61,615 bases of DNA from Bacillota bacterium (GTDB lineage Bacteria; Bacillota; Dethiobacteria; Dethiobacterales; Dethiobacteraceae). Under the pieces are notes generated by a model. That model was not told the origin of the DNA. It ran no database searches and saw only the letters and a program-made list of their open reading frames with translations. A program made the translations under genes and the position numbers. The stretch is from assembly GCA_018725565.1 (NCBI GenBank), contig QLUR01000014.1, forward strand, positions 1-61,615, written 5' to 3'. Positions within the stretch are counted from its first letter, which is position 1. Every line of letters starts with the position of its first letter. This document shows, piece by piece, positions 16,871 through 26,539 of this stretch.

Positions 16871-19800
16871 TTGTATATTAAGCGGTTGGAAATGTATGGA
16901 TTTAAATCGTTTGTCGACAGGACAACCCTTGAACTGACACCCGGCATTACGGTGGTGGTAGGCCCGAACGGCTGCGGAAAAAGCAACATAGCAGATGCCT
17001 TGCGCTGGGTACTTGGTGAGCAAAGTGTGCGACTGTTGCGTGGGACCCGGATGGATGACCTTATCTTTAACGGGGCAGCCTCCCGCAAGCCGTTGGGTTT
17101 TACTGAAGTATCGGTAACCATGGATCATAGTGACGGCAGCCTCGGACTCGACTACAGGGAGATAACTGTTACCCGGCGCCTTTATCGTGATGGCACAAGC
17201 GAGTACCTGCTCAACCGTCAAACTTGCCGATTGAAGGAAATCCTGGAAATGTTTATGGATACCGGCATTGGCAAAGAGGCCTATTCATTTATCGGCCAGG
17301 GTCGTATAGAGGAAATTCTTAACTCCAGGCCGGAAGAACGTCGTCTTATTTTCGAAGAAGCTGCCGGTATCCAAAAGTATAAAAATCGTAAACGCGAGGC
17401 GGAAAGACGGCTGGCAGAAACGGACGAAAACCTGCTGAGGGTCAATGACATTATCCGTGAACTCTATGCACAGCTTGAGCCGCTTCAGGCGCAGGCGGCA
17501 GCAGCACGTTACTATCTTGATTTACGCTGTGCGCTAAAGAACATAGAAGTATCACTGTTTGTTCATGAGGCACAGGCTCTTTGCAGCCGCATCCGTGAAA
17601 CGGATGCTTTGTGCGGGAAAGCTGCCGATGCGGCGATACAGCGACAGGCAGAAGCCGCCGGTAAAGAGTATCAACTTACGACCTGTCAGATAACCCTGGA
17701 CGAGGAGCAGTCTGTTTTAATGAAGGTACAGCGAGAAACACAGTACCAGTCTTCCGAGTTGGAAAAAGATTGTATGCGGGTGTCGCTGGCAGAAGAAAAA
17801 TTGCGTAACCTGCAGCAACATGCGGCCGATTTAGAAATTGCTGTCCGGGAGCTTGAACAACAGTACGCTGCAATGCAGGCTGGCAAGCAACAGGACCAGA
17901 AGGAAATGGCGGAAACAGCGACAGCTATAGAAAAACTGAGCGAAGAATTGGTCGAACTGGAAAATTTGCTGTCTGCCGCGCAGAGTCTGCCTGAAGCAGA
18001 CCAAGTGCTCCTTGAGCAGGCTGAACTGGAACTTTTATTGAGCGAAATTCGCTCGTTACAGGTGGAATATGACCGGTTTCGGTTTAAAAGCGAACAATTG
18101 GCCTTGCGTCAGGACAGGCTGCAGCAGGAAGAGCTAAAAAAGGCAGAGGAGCTCTCCCTTCTGGAGGAGAAAACAGAAAACCTGTTCGCAAACAAAAATG
18201 CCAGGCAACAGGAATGGGAAAGTACGGCTGCCGATAAGCACGCCGCTCAACAAACTGTTAAAGAGCTGGCGGCTCAGGGAGAATTGCTGGACAAGCAATC
18301 ACTGGAAGCTGAAAAGCAACTGGCCGAAACAGGCGGCCGCCTCCGACTGCTGCAGGAACTGGAGGCTAATCTTACCGGTTACGGTCATGGGGTAAAAACG
18401 GTCTTGGAAGCCAAAAAGAACAGCAATGTTAATCTGGACGGTATTCACGGCACTGTGGCTGATATTTTGCGGGTGCCGGCTCCCTATGTCGCTGCAGTTG
18501 AGGCAGGTCTTGGCTCTGCCCTGCTGAATCTGGTTGCCGAGGATGACACTGTTGCTAAGGCTGCGATTGCCTGGTTAAAACAAACAAAGGGGGGTCGGGC
18601 TACTTTTCTGCCGATGAATCTGCTTGCAGCTCAGCAAAGTTACAGAACGACGGCAAATCTCAGATTTATTGACGGATATCTCGGTGTTGCCTCACAGCTT
18701 GTGGAAACGCCTTCCCGCTTTCAGAAGGTGGCAGATATGCTCCTCTCACGTGTCCATATTGTTCGCGACCTGGATACAGCTGTTACGGTAGCGGGAGCTC
18801 TCCGCTTCCGGGAACGTGTGGCGACATTGGACGGTGAAGTTATTCAGCCGGGGGGCGCTATAACCGGAGGCTGGGAAAAGAAACAGGGGGGTATTCTGTC
18901 CCGGCGCCGCGACGCGGAGGAACTAAGGCAAGTGGTTGCCGGGGAACAGGAACAGCTGCTCTCTTTTGCCAAAGCACGGACATTGCTGTCTGACAGGCTG
19001 GAGACAGCCCAGCGGTTGTCAAAGAGTTTGGATGAGCAATGTCTCCGGCATGAACAAACGCTTTCTTTTTATGAAAGAGAGCTTGTTTCCCTGCGGGAGC
19101 AGTCGCTGGTACTGAGAACCTCGCTTGCCTCACTGGAACACGAAGCCGGTATGCTGTCTGAACAGGCGGGAGAGAGTGCCGCTGCCGGGCGGGAAGCTTT
19201 GGCAAAGCTCGAAGTACTGGCTGGCAAGGAAAAGGAGACGCGGCTTGCCTTAAATCAACTACAGGAGAAACTGACGAATAGGAAACAGGAAAAGAAGCAT
19301 TTGCGGGAACGCCATACAGAATGTCGTATCCAATTGGCTGCTCTGGGGAACAAACAGGAATTTCTAAAAGAAGCAAAGGAGCGGCAGTCCAGGGTGGAAC
19401 AGGACTTAACAGCGGCAATACGTCTGAAAGAAGTGGAGCTGAAAAAGTGCCGGACGTTACACCAGGAACTTCTGGAGGAACTTGCCGTAAATCGGGATGC
19501 TGCGGCTGCATTGGAACAGACATTGAAAACACTGTTCTCTGAACTTTCGGACAAAGAAAAGACCGTCCGGACACTCGCCGGCCAATTGCGCCATGAAAGA
19601 GAAGAATTGCGGCAGTCAGAAAAAGAATTTTCCGCATTGGAACGGCAGCAGCATCGACTGGAGCTGGAAAGGGAAAAACTAGAACATGAGCTGCAAGCAG
19701 TGCTGGCCCGTCTGCGGCATAACTGGCAGCTCGAATTTGCCGAAGCTGAAGCGGCAGCTGTCCCTGTTACGGAATGCTCTGCGGCACACAAGCAAGCCGA

Positions 19801-20449
19801 AGAGCTGAAAGAAGCGCTTCAGGCTCTGGGAGCGGTCAACGTGGGTGCCATAGAGGAATATTCCCGCGTTAAAGAACGTGTCGACTTTCTGACGGTACAG
19901 CGTAATGACTTGTCAGCTGCCGGGAGAGACCTGCAGAAAATTATCCGAGAAATTGACATGCTGATGGGTGAAAAGTTTGCCGCGTCTTTTGCCGTCCTCA
20001 ATGAAAGTTTTGGCCTGGTTTTCAAAGAATTGTTCGGCGGAGGCAAGAGCATGCTGAGTCTGGCTGACCCTCAAAACCTTTTGGAATCGGGTGTTGAAAT
20101 AAATGCACAGCCGCCAGGGAAACGGCTGCAGCATCTTTCTTTACTTTCCGGAGGGGAAAAAGCGCTGGCTGCTATTGCTCTGCTCTTTTCCTTTCTGAGG
20201 GTGAAACCGGTGCCGTTTTGTATTCTTGACGAGATTGACACAGCACTTGATGAAGCAAACCTGGCCAGGTTCAATTCTTATTTGCAACGCCTGGCCGGGA
20301 AAATCCAGTTTATCCTGATTTCGCATCGTAAAAAAACCATGGAGCGTGCGGATATGCTTTATGGAGTAACAATGGAGGAGCCAGGCGTTTCCAAATTGAT
20401 TTCCGTACGTTTAGGCGCGGCGACACATCTTGAATCAAGCGCCGGCTGA
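16871..20449 (+). CDS. smc: Chromosome segregation protein SMC
   Basis: SMC, with ScpA and ScpB, compacts and separates chromosomes. The 1192-residue product has the N-terminal Walker A (VVGPNGCGKSNIADAL), long coiled coils (about 170-500 and 670-1000), a hinge (about 510-660, GIHGTVADILRVP to GVASQLVE), and a C-terminal ABC signature LSLLSGGEKALAAIAL with Walker B FCILDEIDTALDEANL. The start is TTG 16871 (LYIKRLEMYGFKSF, the usual family N-terminus) after AAGGGGG at 16857-16863; an upstream in-frame stretch has no family match. Confidence 0.97.
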   Translation: MYIKRLEMYGFKSFVDRTTLELTPGITVVVGPNGCGKSNIADALRWVLGEQSVRLLRGTRMDDLIFNGAASRKPLGFTEVSVTMDHSDGSLGLDYREITVTRRLYRDGTSEYLLNRQTCRLKEILEMFMDTGIGKEAYSFIGQGRIEEILNSRPEERRLIFEEAAGIQKYKNRKREAERRLAETDENLLRVNDIIRELYAQLEPLQAQAAAARYYLDLRCALKNIEVSLFVHEAQALCSRIRETDALCGKAADAAIQRQAEAAGKEYQLTTCQITLDEEQSVLMKVQRETQYQSSELEKDCMRVSLAEEKLRNLQQHAADLEIAVRELEQQYAAMQAGKQQDQKEMAETATAIEKLSEELVELENLLSAAQSLPEADQVLLEQAELELLLSEIRSLQVEYDRFRFKSEQLALRQDRLQQEELKKAEELSLLEEKTENLFANKNARQQEWESTAADKHAAQQTVKELAAQGELLDKQSLEAEKQLAETGGRLRLLQELEANLTGYGHGVKTVLEAKKNSNVNLDGIHGTVADILRVPAPYVAAVEAGLGSALLNLVAEDDTVAKAAIAWLKQTKGGRATFLPMNLLAAQQSYRTTANLRFIDGYLGVASQLVETPSRFQKVADMLLSRVHIVRDLDTAVTVAGALRFRERVATLDGEVIQPGGAITGGWEKKQGGILSRRRDAEELRQVVAGEQEQLLSFAKARTLLSDRLETAQRLSKSLDEQCLRHEQTLSFYERELVSLREQSLVLRTSLASLEHEAGMLSEQAGESAAAGREALAKLEVLAGKEKETRLALNQLQEKLTNRKQEKKHLRERHTECRIQLAALGNKQEFLKEAKERQSRVEQDLTAAIRLKEVELKKCRTLHQELLEELAVNRDAAAALEQTLKTLFSELSDKEKTVRTLAGQLRHEREELRQSEKEFSALERQQHRLELEREKLEHELQAVLARLRHNWQLEFAEAEAAAVPVTECSAAHKQAEELKEALQALGAVNVGAIEEYSRVKERVDFLTVQRNDLSAAGRDLQKIIREIDMLMGEKFAASFAVLNESFGLVFKELFGGGKSMLSLADPQNLLESGVEINAQPPGKRLQHLSLLSGGEKALAAIALLFSFLRVKPVPFCILDEIDTALDEANLARFNSYLQRLAGKIQFILISHRKKTMERADMLYGVTMEEPGVSKLISVRLGAATHLESSAG

Positions 20450-20518
20450 CATATGCGCCACTGATTACAGGCATCTGAGAAGTTATATATTAAGGATCAA
20501 AGTGAAGGAGATTATCTG

Positions 20519-21436
20519 TTGGGACTGCTTGGCCGAATTGGAGAAGGTCTTAAAAAAACCCGGAACAACATAATGGATCGTTTGCAGGGTTTGCTGACGA
20601 GCAAGAGTTTTGATGAACAATTCTATGAAGAGCTGGAGGAGCTTCTGCTTGCTGCCGACGTAGGAGTTCAGGCCGCACAGGAGTTAGTGGGAAAACTGTG
20701 CGAACAGGCATCGGCAAAGCGCATCCAGGATGCGGAGCAGCTGACTGCACTGTTGAAAAATCTGATTTTGCAGCTCCTGACATGGGAAACAACATCGATT
20801 GCTATTACGCAAAAGCCGACGGTAGTCCTGGTACTGGGCGTCAACGGAGTGGGAAAGACTACCACTATTGGCAAACTTGCCGGTCTTTTCCGCAGTCAGG
20901 GGCAAAAAGTTATCCTGGCTGCCGGAGATACTTTTCGTGCCGCTGCCAGCGAGCAACTGGAGATATGGGCCGGCCGCGCCGAAGCGGAAATTGTCCGTCA
21001 TCAGCCTGGTGCTGACCCGGCGGCGGTAATTTTTGACGCCATCACTGCCGCAAGAGCGAGGAATGCGGATCTGGTTCTCTGTGACACCGCCGGAAGGCTG
21101 CACAATAAATCCAACCTGATGGATGAACTGAAAAAGATTTACCGGGTGGCGGAGAGAGCTCTTCCCGGTGCACCGCATGAGGTATTGTTGGTGCTTGACG
21201 CGACAACCGGACAAAATGCTATAGCTCAGGCCCGTATTTTTCATCAGGCTGTACCGCTGACGGGCATTGTTTTGACCAAACTGGACGGCACAGCCAAAGG
21301 CGGGATTATTATAGCTGTGACCCGGGAACTTGGCATACCGGTTAAATTTGTCGGCATCGGTGAAGGAGTTGATGATTTGCAGCCTTTTAACCCGCAAGAG
21401 TATGTAACCGGTCTGTTTGAGGAACCGGTGCGGTAA
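20519..21436 (+). CDS. ftsY: Signal recognition particle receptor FtsY
   Basis: FtsY is the membrane-associated GTPase that receives the SRP-ribosome complex. The 305-residue product contains the N and G domains only: GVNGVGKTTTIGKLA (G1), DTFRAAASEQL, DTAGRLHNKSNLM (G3), TKLDGTAKGG (G4) and GIGEGVDDLQPF at the end. The acidic A domain is absent, as in many Firmicutes. The start is TTG 20519 with AAGGAG upstream. The usual ylxM gene between ftsY and ffh is missing. Confidence 0.97.
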   Translation: MGLLGRIGEGLKKTRNNIMDRLQGLLTSKSFDEQFYEELEELLLAADVGVQAAQELVGKLCEQASAKRIQDAEQLTALLKNLILQLLTWETTSIAITQKPTVVLVLGVNGVGKTTTIGKLAGLFRSQGQKVILAAGDTFRAAASEQLEIWAGRAEAEIVRHQPGADPAAVIFDAITAARARNADLVLCDTAGRLHNKSNLMDELKKIYRVAERALPGAPHEVLLVLDATTGQNAIAQARIFHQAVPLTGIVLTKLDGTAKGGIIIAVTRELGIPVKFVGIGEGVDDLQPFNPQEYVTGLFEEPVR

Positions 21437-21448
21437 TGCCTTTTATTC

Positions 21449-21477
21449 TTTACAGCACTGGGGGGATGTGTTACAAT
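21449..21477 (+). promoter_or_regulatory. Sigma-A promoter before ffh
   Basis: TTTACA (21449-21454) and TACAAT (21472-21477) with a 17-bp spacer lie just after the ftsY stop and 33 bp before the ffh ATG. This would uncouple ffh, rpsP and the downstream genes from ftsY. Confidence 0.7.
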
Positions 21478-21510
21478 CCGTTTGTATCGCATAACAGTGG
21501 AGGACAGGCG

Positions 21511-22836
21511 ATGATTTTTGAGAGTCTGGCCGGCAAACTGCAGGAAACTCTGCGGCGTTTGCGGGGAAAAGGCCGGTTGACTGAAAAAGATATAGATACT
21601 GCGTTGCGTGAAGTGCGTCTTTCACTGTTGGAGGCGGATGTTAATTTTAAGGTTGTCAAAGAATTCGTGGGGGTGGTCAGGGAACGCTGCCTTGCCGCTG
21701 AAGTCCTGGAAAGCCTGACTCCCGGCCAACAAGTAGTCAAGGTTGTCAGTGAAGAACTAACCAGGATGATGGGAGAAAAACAAGCTAAGCTGAATCATTC
21801 ACCAACGCCTCCAACTGTGGTAATGATGGTCGGGTTGCAGGGCTCAGGCAAAACGACTTCTGCCGCCAAGCTTGCTGCCATATTAAAGAAAAGCAGCCAT
21901 AATCCACTGCTGGTTGCCGCTGATATTTACCGCCCGGCCGCTATCAAGCAACTTCAGGTGCTAGGGGACCAACTGGGAATAGCTGTTTTCCAGCTAGGGC
22001 AGCAAGATCCGGCTAAGATTGCCATTGCGGCAATAGAAACAGCGAAGAAAACCCGCCATGACTATGTTATTATAGATACGGCCGGACGCCTTCATATTGA
22101 TGAAACACTAATGACTGAGTTGCGCTGCATTGAGCAGGCCGTTGCACCGCATGAAACCCTGCTTGTAGTGGACGCGATGACCGGTCAGGATGCCGTAAAC
22201 GTAGCACGCGTTTTTCAGGAGAAGATCAAACTGACGGGCGTGGTTCTGACCAAGCTGGACGGTGACAGCCGCGGTGGAGCTGCCTTGTCTGTCAGGGCTG
22301 TTACCGGTTGCCCGGTCAAATTTGCCGGATCAGGCGAAAAAACTGAAGCTTTTCAACCTTTTTATCCGGAGCGAATGGCAGCTCGAATTCTTGGAATGGG
22401 CGATGTGTTGTCGTTAATTGATAAAGCGCAGGCTGCGTATGACGGGAAAAAAGCGCAAGAAATGGAAAAAAAATTGCGCGAACAGCAGTTTTCCCTTGAG
22501 GACTTCCTTGACCAGTTGGAACAGCTTAAAAAAATGGGTCCGCTTAACCATTTGCTGGAGATGATGCCTGGCATGGGCGGCCTCGGCAAGAAACTGAAAG
22601 GAATAACGGTTGATGACAGGGAATTGGTCAAGGTCGAGGCAATTATAAAGTCTATGACGAAGCAGGAAAGGCTGAGCCCGACGATTATTAACAGCAGCCG
22701 TCGCAAGCGAATTGCTTTGGGCAGCGGCACAAAAGTTCAGGATATAAACAATCTGCTGAAGCAGTTTGAAATGATGCAAAAAATGCTAAAGCAGTTTGGC
22801 AAAGGAAAAAACAAGGGCAAATTCCCACTGCTGTAA
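21511..22836 (+). CDS. ffh: Signal recognition particle protein Ffh
   Basis: Ffh binds signal sequences and 4.5S/6S SRP RNA. The 441-residue product has the NG GTPase domain ([49 protein letters not shown]) and a Met-rich C-terminal M domain ([30 protein letters not shown]). The ATG at 21511 follows GTGGAGGACAG and gives the family start [11 protein letters not shown]. Confidence 0.97.
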   Translation: MIFESLAGKLQETLRRLRGKGRLTEKDIDTALREVRLSLLEADVNFKVVKEFVGVVRERCLAAEVLESLTPGQQVVKVVSEELTRMMGEKQAKLNHSPTPPTVVMMVGLQGSGKTTSAAKLAAILKKSSHNPLLVAADIYRPAAIKQLQVLGDQLGIAVFQLGQQDPAKIAIAAIETAKKTRHDYVIIDTAGRLHIDETLMTELRCIEQAVAPHETLLVVDAMTGQDAVNVARVFQEKIKLTGVVLTKLDGDSRGGAALSVRAVTGCPVKFAGSGEKTEAFQPFYPERMAARILGMGDVLSLIDKAQAAYDGKKAQEMEKKLREQQFSLEDFLDQLEQLKKMGPLNHLLEMMPGMGGLGKKLKGITVDDRELVKVEAIIKSMTKQERLSPTIINSSRRKRIALGSGTKVQDINNLLKQFEMMQKMLKQFGKGKNKGKFPLL

Positions 22837-22849
22837 GGAGGTGAAACCT

Positions 22850-23095
22850 ATGCCAGTCAAAATTCGCTTAAAGAGAATAGGGGCCAAGAAGCGCCCGTTT
22901 TACAGAATTGTGGTCGCGGACAGCCGTTCACCGCGAGACGGTGCAAATTTAGATGAAATTGGCTTTTACAATCCGACTACAAACCCGACAACTCTGCAGA
23001 TTGACAGTGAAAAAGTACGTGTATGGCTGCAGAGCGGCGCTCAGCCGTCGGATACGGTAAAAGTGTTGTTGGTTAGGTCCGGGGTCAGCCAATAG
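22850..23095 (+). CDS. rpsP: 30S ribosomal protein S16
   Basis: The 81-residue product is a full S16: [35 protein letters not shown] and [25 protein letters not shown] precedes ATG 22850. It lies 13 bp after ffh and begins the rpsP-khpA-rimM-trmD-rplS block. Confidence 0.97.
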   Translation: MPVKIRLKRIGAKKRPFYRIVVADSRSPRDGANLDEIGFYNPTTNPTTLQIDSEKVRVWLQSGAQPSDTVKVLLVRSGVSQ

Positions 23096-23122
23096 TTTTT
23101 TGGAACAGAAGGTGAAGATCAG

Positions 23123-23353
23123 GTGAAGGAACTGCTTGAGTTTTTGGCAAAGTCCTTGGTTGACCATCCGGACCAAGTTCGGGTGGAGCGCTGTGAGAAC
23201 GAACAAGCCATTACTCTGAAGCTGCAAGTAGCATCTGCGGATATGGGAAAGGTGATAGGCAAGCACGGGCGGATAGCCAAAGCTATCCGCACAGTTGTCA
23301 GCGTTGCGGCAACTGCCGGGAAGAAAAAGGTTTTTGTGGACATAGTTGAATAA
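23123..23353 (+). CDS. khpA: KH-domain RNA-binding protein KhpA
   Basis: The 76-residue product is a single KH domain with the GxxG loop in VIGKHGRIAKAIRT (about residues 40-53). KhpA works with KhpB/Jag in RNA binding and affects cell elongation and division in Firmicutes. The start is GTG 23123. The place between rpsP and rimM is conserved. Confidence 0.93.
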   Translation: MKELLEFLAKSLVDHPDQVRVERCENEQAITLKLQVASADMGKVIGKHGRIAKAIRTVVSVAATAGKKKVFVDIVE

Positions 23354-23364
23354 GGTGATGCGGT

Positions 23365-23883
23365 ATGACAGAGATGGCTGTCATTGGCAAAATCGTTAAG
23401 CCGCATGGTATACATGGAGAGCTGAAAGTCAGGCCGTACAGTGACTTTCCGGAGAGGGTCAGGTCTTTGACCAGGGTGTTCCTGGAAACAGGAGGAACGG
23501 ACAAGGCTTATCAGGTACGGGATGCTTTTGTCCATGGACGTTTTTGGGTCCTTTCCCTGGTTGGTGTCAGCACACCTGAGGCGGCAGGCCAACTGAAGGG
23601 AGTACTGCTTAAAATCCCTCTTTCTGAAAGAGTGCCTTTACCTGAAGGCACCTATTACCTGGACGAACTGATCGGTCTGCAAGTTTACACCGTAACAGGA
23701 ATGCTGCTTGGAACTGTCAGTGAGATATTGCAAACCGGAAGTAACGATGTGTATGTCGTTGACCGGGCAGATTCGGCACAAGGAGCAGGGCAGCTCTTGA
23801 TCCCGGCTTTGAAGGCGGTAGTGGTGAAACTTGAACCTGCACTTAAGCGAATGGAAGTAGTTCTTCCGGAAGGCCTGTTGTGA
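23365..23883 (+). CDS. rimM: Ribosome maturation factor RimM
   Basis: RimM helps assemble the 30S head around S19. The 172-residue product shows the N-terminal IGKIVKPHGIHGELKVRPYSDFPER and a C-terminal PRC-barrel (YYLDELIGLQVYT, GSNDVYVV, LLIPALKAVV). It lies one base before trmD. Confidence 0.96.
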   Translation: MTEMAVIGKIVKPHGIHGELKVRPYSDFPERVRSLTRVFLETGGTDKAYQVRDAFVHGRFWVLSLVGVSTPEAAGQLKGVLLKIPLSERVPLPEGTYYLDELIGLQVYTVTGMLLGTVSEILQTGSNDVYVVDRADSAQGAGQLLIPALKAVVVKLEPALKRMEVVLPEGLL

Positions 23884-23884
23884 A

Positions 23885-24640
23885 ATGGCATTATTGCGGA
23901 TTGATATTGTCACCATCTTTCCCGGGATGTTTACAGCCCTGCAGGAAAGCATTGTAAGGCGTGCTGTGGAAACAGGCCGGGCAGAAATTTGCATTACCGA
24001 CCTGCGTGAGTTTACTGCCGATAAGCATCGAAGCACGGACGACTACCCTTACGGTGGCGGCCCGGGAATGGTAATGCGGCCGGAACCGTTTTTCAGGGTG
24101 GTAAAACACTTGCGGGCTGCCGACAGCCGTCAGGGTCCGGTAATCTTGCTTTGTCCTCAGGGTAAGACGTTTACCCATGAACAAGCACAAAGACTGACAA
24201 CATTTGAGCGGTTCATCCTGCTTTGTGGTCATTACGAAGGAATTGATGAACGCGTCCGTGAAAAGCTGGTGGATGAGGAGCTTTCCCTGGGAGATTTTGT
24301 TCTTACCGGGGGAGAAATTCCGGCGATGGCGGTAACTGATGCAGTCGTCCGTCTTTTGCCAGGAGTGCTGCCCGCTGTCTCAGTAACAGAGGAGACCTTC
24401 TGTACCGGCTTGTTGGAATACCCGCAGTATACCCGGCCTGCGGAGTTTGAAGGGCTGAGAGTTCCTGAGATATTGATGTCCGGAAACCATGAGCGGATCA
24501 AAAGATGGCGACGTGAGCAAAGCCTGCTCAGAACGCTGCGCCGCCGGCCTGACATGCTGAAAAAACTTGCTCTGGAACCCCCGGAACGGGAGTTGTTGTT
24601 GCTTGCAGCAGAGCGGGAAGGGCTGGAGGCAGAGTTGTAA
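23885..24640 (+). CDS. trmD: tRNA (guanine37-N1)-methyltransferase TrmD
   Basis: TrmD makes m1G37 in tRNAs and prevents +1 frameshifting. The 251-residue product has the family start RIDIVTIFPGMF, the YGGGPGMVMRPEP loop, and the trefoil-knot SAM site LLCGHYEGIDERV and SLGDFVLTGGE. The length is normal. Confidence 0.97.
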   Translation: MALLRIDIVTIFPGMFTALQESIVRRAVETGRAEICITDLREFTADKHRSTDDYPYGGGPGMVMRPEPFFRVVKHLRAADSRQGPVILLCPQGKTFTHEQAQRLTTFERFILLCGHYEGIDERVREKLVDEELSLGDFVLTGGEIPAMAVTDAVVRLLPGVLPAVSVTEETFCTGLLEYPQYTRPAEFEGLRVPEILMSGNHERIKRWRREQSLLRTLRRRPDMLKKLALEPPERELLLLAAEREGLEAEL

Positions 24641-24663
24641 ACCGCGGAATCGTATGGTATAAT
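24635..24663 (+). promoter_or_regulatory. Probable promoter of rplS
   Basis: TTGTAA (24635-24640) and TATAAT (24658-24663) with a 17-bp spacer; TGG directly before the -10 gives an extended -10. The -35 overlaps the trmD stop codon. Confidence 0.65.
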
Positions 24664-24706
24664 TTCACTGGCAATACGCAAATAGATAGGTTAAGGAGGT
24701 GTGGTT

Positions 24707-25051
24707 GTGGACCTCATACGCCAAATTGAAAGTGAACAGTTAAAAAAAGGCCTGCCGGGCTTTTCTCCTGGCGACTTGGTACGCGTCCATGTTAAAGTTG
24801 TCGAAGGGGCCAGGGAGAGGACGCAGGTTTTTGAAGGCATTGTAATCAAACGTCAGGGCGGAGGTTTACGCGAAACGTTCACAGTCCGCCGAGTCACATA
24901 TGGAGTCGGTGTAGAAAGAACTTTCCCTCTTCACTCGCCAAAAATTGAAAAGCTGGAGGTTATGCGATACGGTGACGTTCGCCGCGCCAAGCTGTACTAC
25001 CTGCGCAAGCTGACGGGAAAGGCAGCCCGCATCAAGGAAAAACGCCAGTAA
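24707..25051 (+). CDS. rplS: 50S ribosomal protein L19
   Basis: The 114-residue product is L19: [47 protein letters not shown] and a C-terminus [29 protein letters not shown] ends at 24700, so GTG 24707 has the better spacing; GTG 24701 is the alternative. It is followed by a terminator. Confidence 0.97.
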   Translation: MDLIRQIESEQLKKGLPGFSPGDLVRVHVKVVEGARERTQVFEGIVIKRQGGGLRETFTVRRVTYGVGVERTFPLHSPKIEKLEVMRYGDVRRAKLYYLRKLTGKAARIKEKRQ

Positions 25052-25055
25052 ATGA

Positions 25056-25080
25056 GGACTGTCACGTACAGTCCCTTTTT
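25056..25080 (+). terminator. Terminator after rplS
   Basis: A perfect 7-bp stem GGACTGT/ACAGTCC with a 5-base loop is followed by CTTTTT, starting 5 bp after the rplS stop. Confidence 0.8.
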
Positions 25081-25147
25081 ACAGGCAGCAACCTCTATCT
25101 TGCTGCATACCATCACTGCACTGCAATTTATGCTTGCAGAGGAAGGC

Positions 25148-25681
25148 GTGAAAGAAGTGGATTTTGTGGATAAGAAGGAGGTCCTGGAATGGATAAGGTC
25201 CATTCTGATTGCCGTTTTACTTGCTCTGGTAATCAGAGCTTTTTTCATGGAAGTCTTTCTTGTCCAGGGGCAGTCAATGCAGCCGACTTTGCAGGACCGC
25301 GAGCGGCTGATTGTTAATAAAGTGCCTCTGTACTACCGCCTGCCGCGGCGTGGTGAAATATTTGTTTTCAATGCAGCTAAACGGCGTGATTTTATTAAGC
25401 GTGTCATCGGCTTGCCCGGAGATGAGGTGCTGGTTTCCGCCGGCGGAACTTATGTTAATGGTCAACGTCTTGACGAGCCCTACGTGTATGATGCGGTAAA
25501 CGAGCAGTTTGGTCCGGTTATAGTACCTGATGGGAGCGTCTTCGTTTTGGGTGATAACCGTGACAACAGCATGGACAGCAGGCACCCCGGCATAGGATTC
25601 ATCCCGCTGGAGCGCCTGAAAGGGAAAGCGGTTCTTGTTTTCTGGCCGCCTGGAAACTTCCGGTTACTCGAGAGGCCTTAA
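25148..25681 (+). CDS. lepB: Signal peptidase I
   Basis: SPase I removes signal peptides from exported proteins at the outer face of the membrane. The 177-residue product has one N-terminal membrane helix (about 14-33, SILIAVLLALVIRAFF), the catalytic Ser in VQGQSMQPTL (about residue 42) and Lys in RRDFIKRVIGLPGD (about residue 82), plus GDNRDNSMDSR. I chose GTG 25148 after GAGGAAGG, giving a normal length; an upstream in-frame extension would run into the rplS terminator. Confidence 0.94.
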   Translation: MKEVDFVDKKEVLEWIRSILIAVLLALVIRAFFMEVFLVQGQSMQPTLQDRERLIVNKVPLYYRLPRRGEIFVFNAAKRRDFIKRVIGLPGDEVLVSAGGTYVNGQRLDEPYVYDAVNEQFGPVIVPDGSVFVLGDNRDNSMDSRHPGIGFIPLERLKGKAVLVFWPPGNFRLLERP

Positions 25682-25706
25682 AGACAGCAGCTGGAGAGCG
25701 GTGTTT

Positions 25707-26531
25707 ATGGAAATCAACTGGTACCCTGGACAGATGGCTAAAGGCAAGAGGCTGTTGCGGGAAAATCTTTGCTTGACCGATGCCGTTATCGAAGTGCTTG
25801 ACGCCCGTATTCCGTCGGGCAGCCGTAATCCGGACATCCGGAAAATATTGTCCGGCAAACCGGTTATCGCGGTTCTCGGCAAGGCGGATCTGGCCGACCC
25901 GGTCCTTACGGACTTATGGCTTAAATTCTTGAGCAGGGATTACCAGGCTGTTGTTGATGTTGACCTTGCTTCCGGCAAAGGGATAAAGCGGCTGCTCGCT
26001 GAATTGCATAAATTGCCTGAGAAGAAGGCGGTAAAGACGTGGCGCTTTGTAGTGGTTGGAATTCCAAACGTCGGCAAGTCGTCTCTCTTGAACCGCCTGA
26101 CCGGCAGACGGGTCGCCCTGACAGGCGATAAGCCGGGGATTACCAGGGACAAGCAGTGGGTACGTATCCGGGCAGGTCTGGAAATTTTAGATACCCCGGG
26201 AATGCTGTGGCCTAAAATTAGCAATAAGAAACAAGCTTTTGGCTTAGCGGCAACAGGCGCTGTAAAAATCGAAACTGTCGACATTTTCCAGTTAGGGCTG
26301 GAGTTAAGTGAGTTTTTGGCTAAACAGGCCCCCCAAGCTGTGGGTAACCGCTTTGGCCTGGGAGATATTGACATAGCCCCGGCGGAATTGCTGAAAAAGA
26401 TAGGCAAACTCCGGGGTTGTCTGCTTAAAGGCGGGGAGACAGACCTGGAGGCTGCTGCCAGGCTGTTAGTAAAGGATTTTCAAAAAGGGCGCCTGGGGAG
26501 AATTACGCTGGAGCACCCTGACAGCGCTTAA
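25707..26531 (+). CDS. rbgA: Ribosome biogenesis GTPase YlqF/RbgA
   Basis: RbgA is a circularly permuted GTPase for late 50S assembly. The 274-residue product begins MEINWYPGQMAKGKR and has its motifs in permuted order: G4-like LGKADL (about 53), then G1 GIPNVGKSSLLN (about 120) and G3 DTPGMLWPK. The C-terminal domain ends in LVKDFQKGRLGRITLE. The start is ATG 25707, 25 bp after lepB. The order rplS-lepB-rbgA-rnhB matches Bacillus and Clostridia. Confidence 0.96.
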   Translation: MEINWYPGQMAKGKRLLRENLCLTDAVIEVLDARIPSGSRNPDIRKILSGKPVIAVLGKADLADPVLTDLWLKFLSRDYQAVVDVDLASGKGIKRLLAELHKLPEKKAVKTWRFVVVGIPNVGKSSLLNRLTGRRVALTGDKPGITRDKQWVRIRAGLEILDTPGMLWPKISNKKQAFGLAATGAVKIETVDIFQLGLELSEFLAKQAPQAVGNRFGLGDIDIAPAELLKKIGKLRGCLLKGGETDLEAAARLLVKDFQKGRLGRITLEHPDSA

Positions 26532-26539
26532 GGAAGGCG

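Noticed and set aside
18858-19637. Long open frame on the minus strand inside smc (about 259 codons)
   Set aside because: It lies antisense to the coiled-coil coding region of smc, has no ribosome binding site or recognisable domain, and its composition (Pro/Ser/Arg-rich) is typical of a shadow frame.
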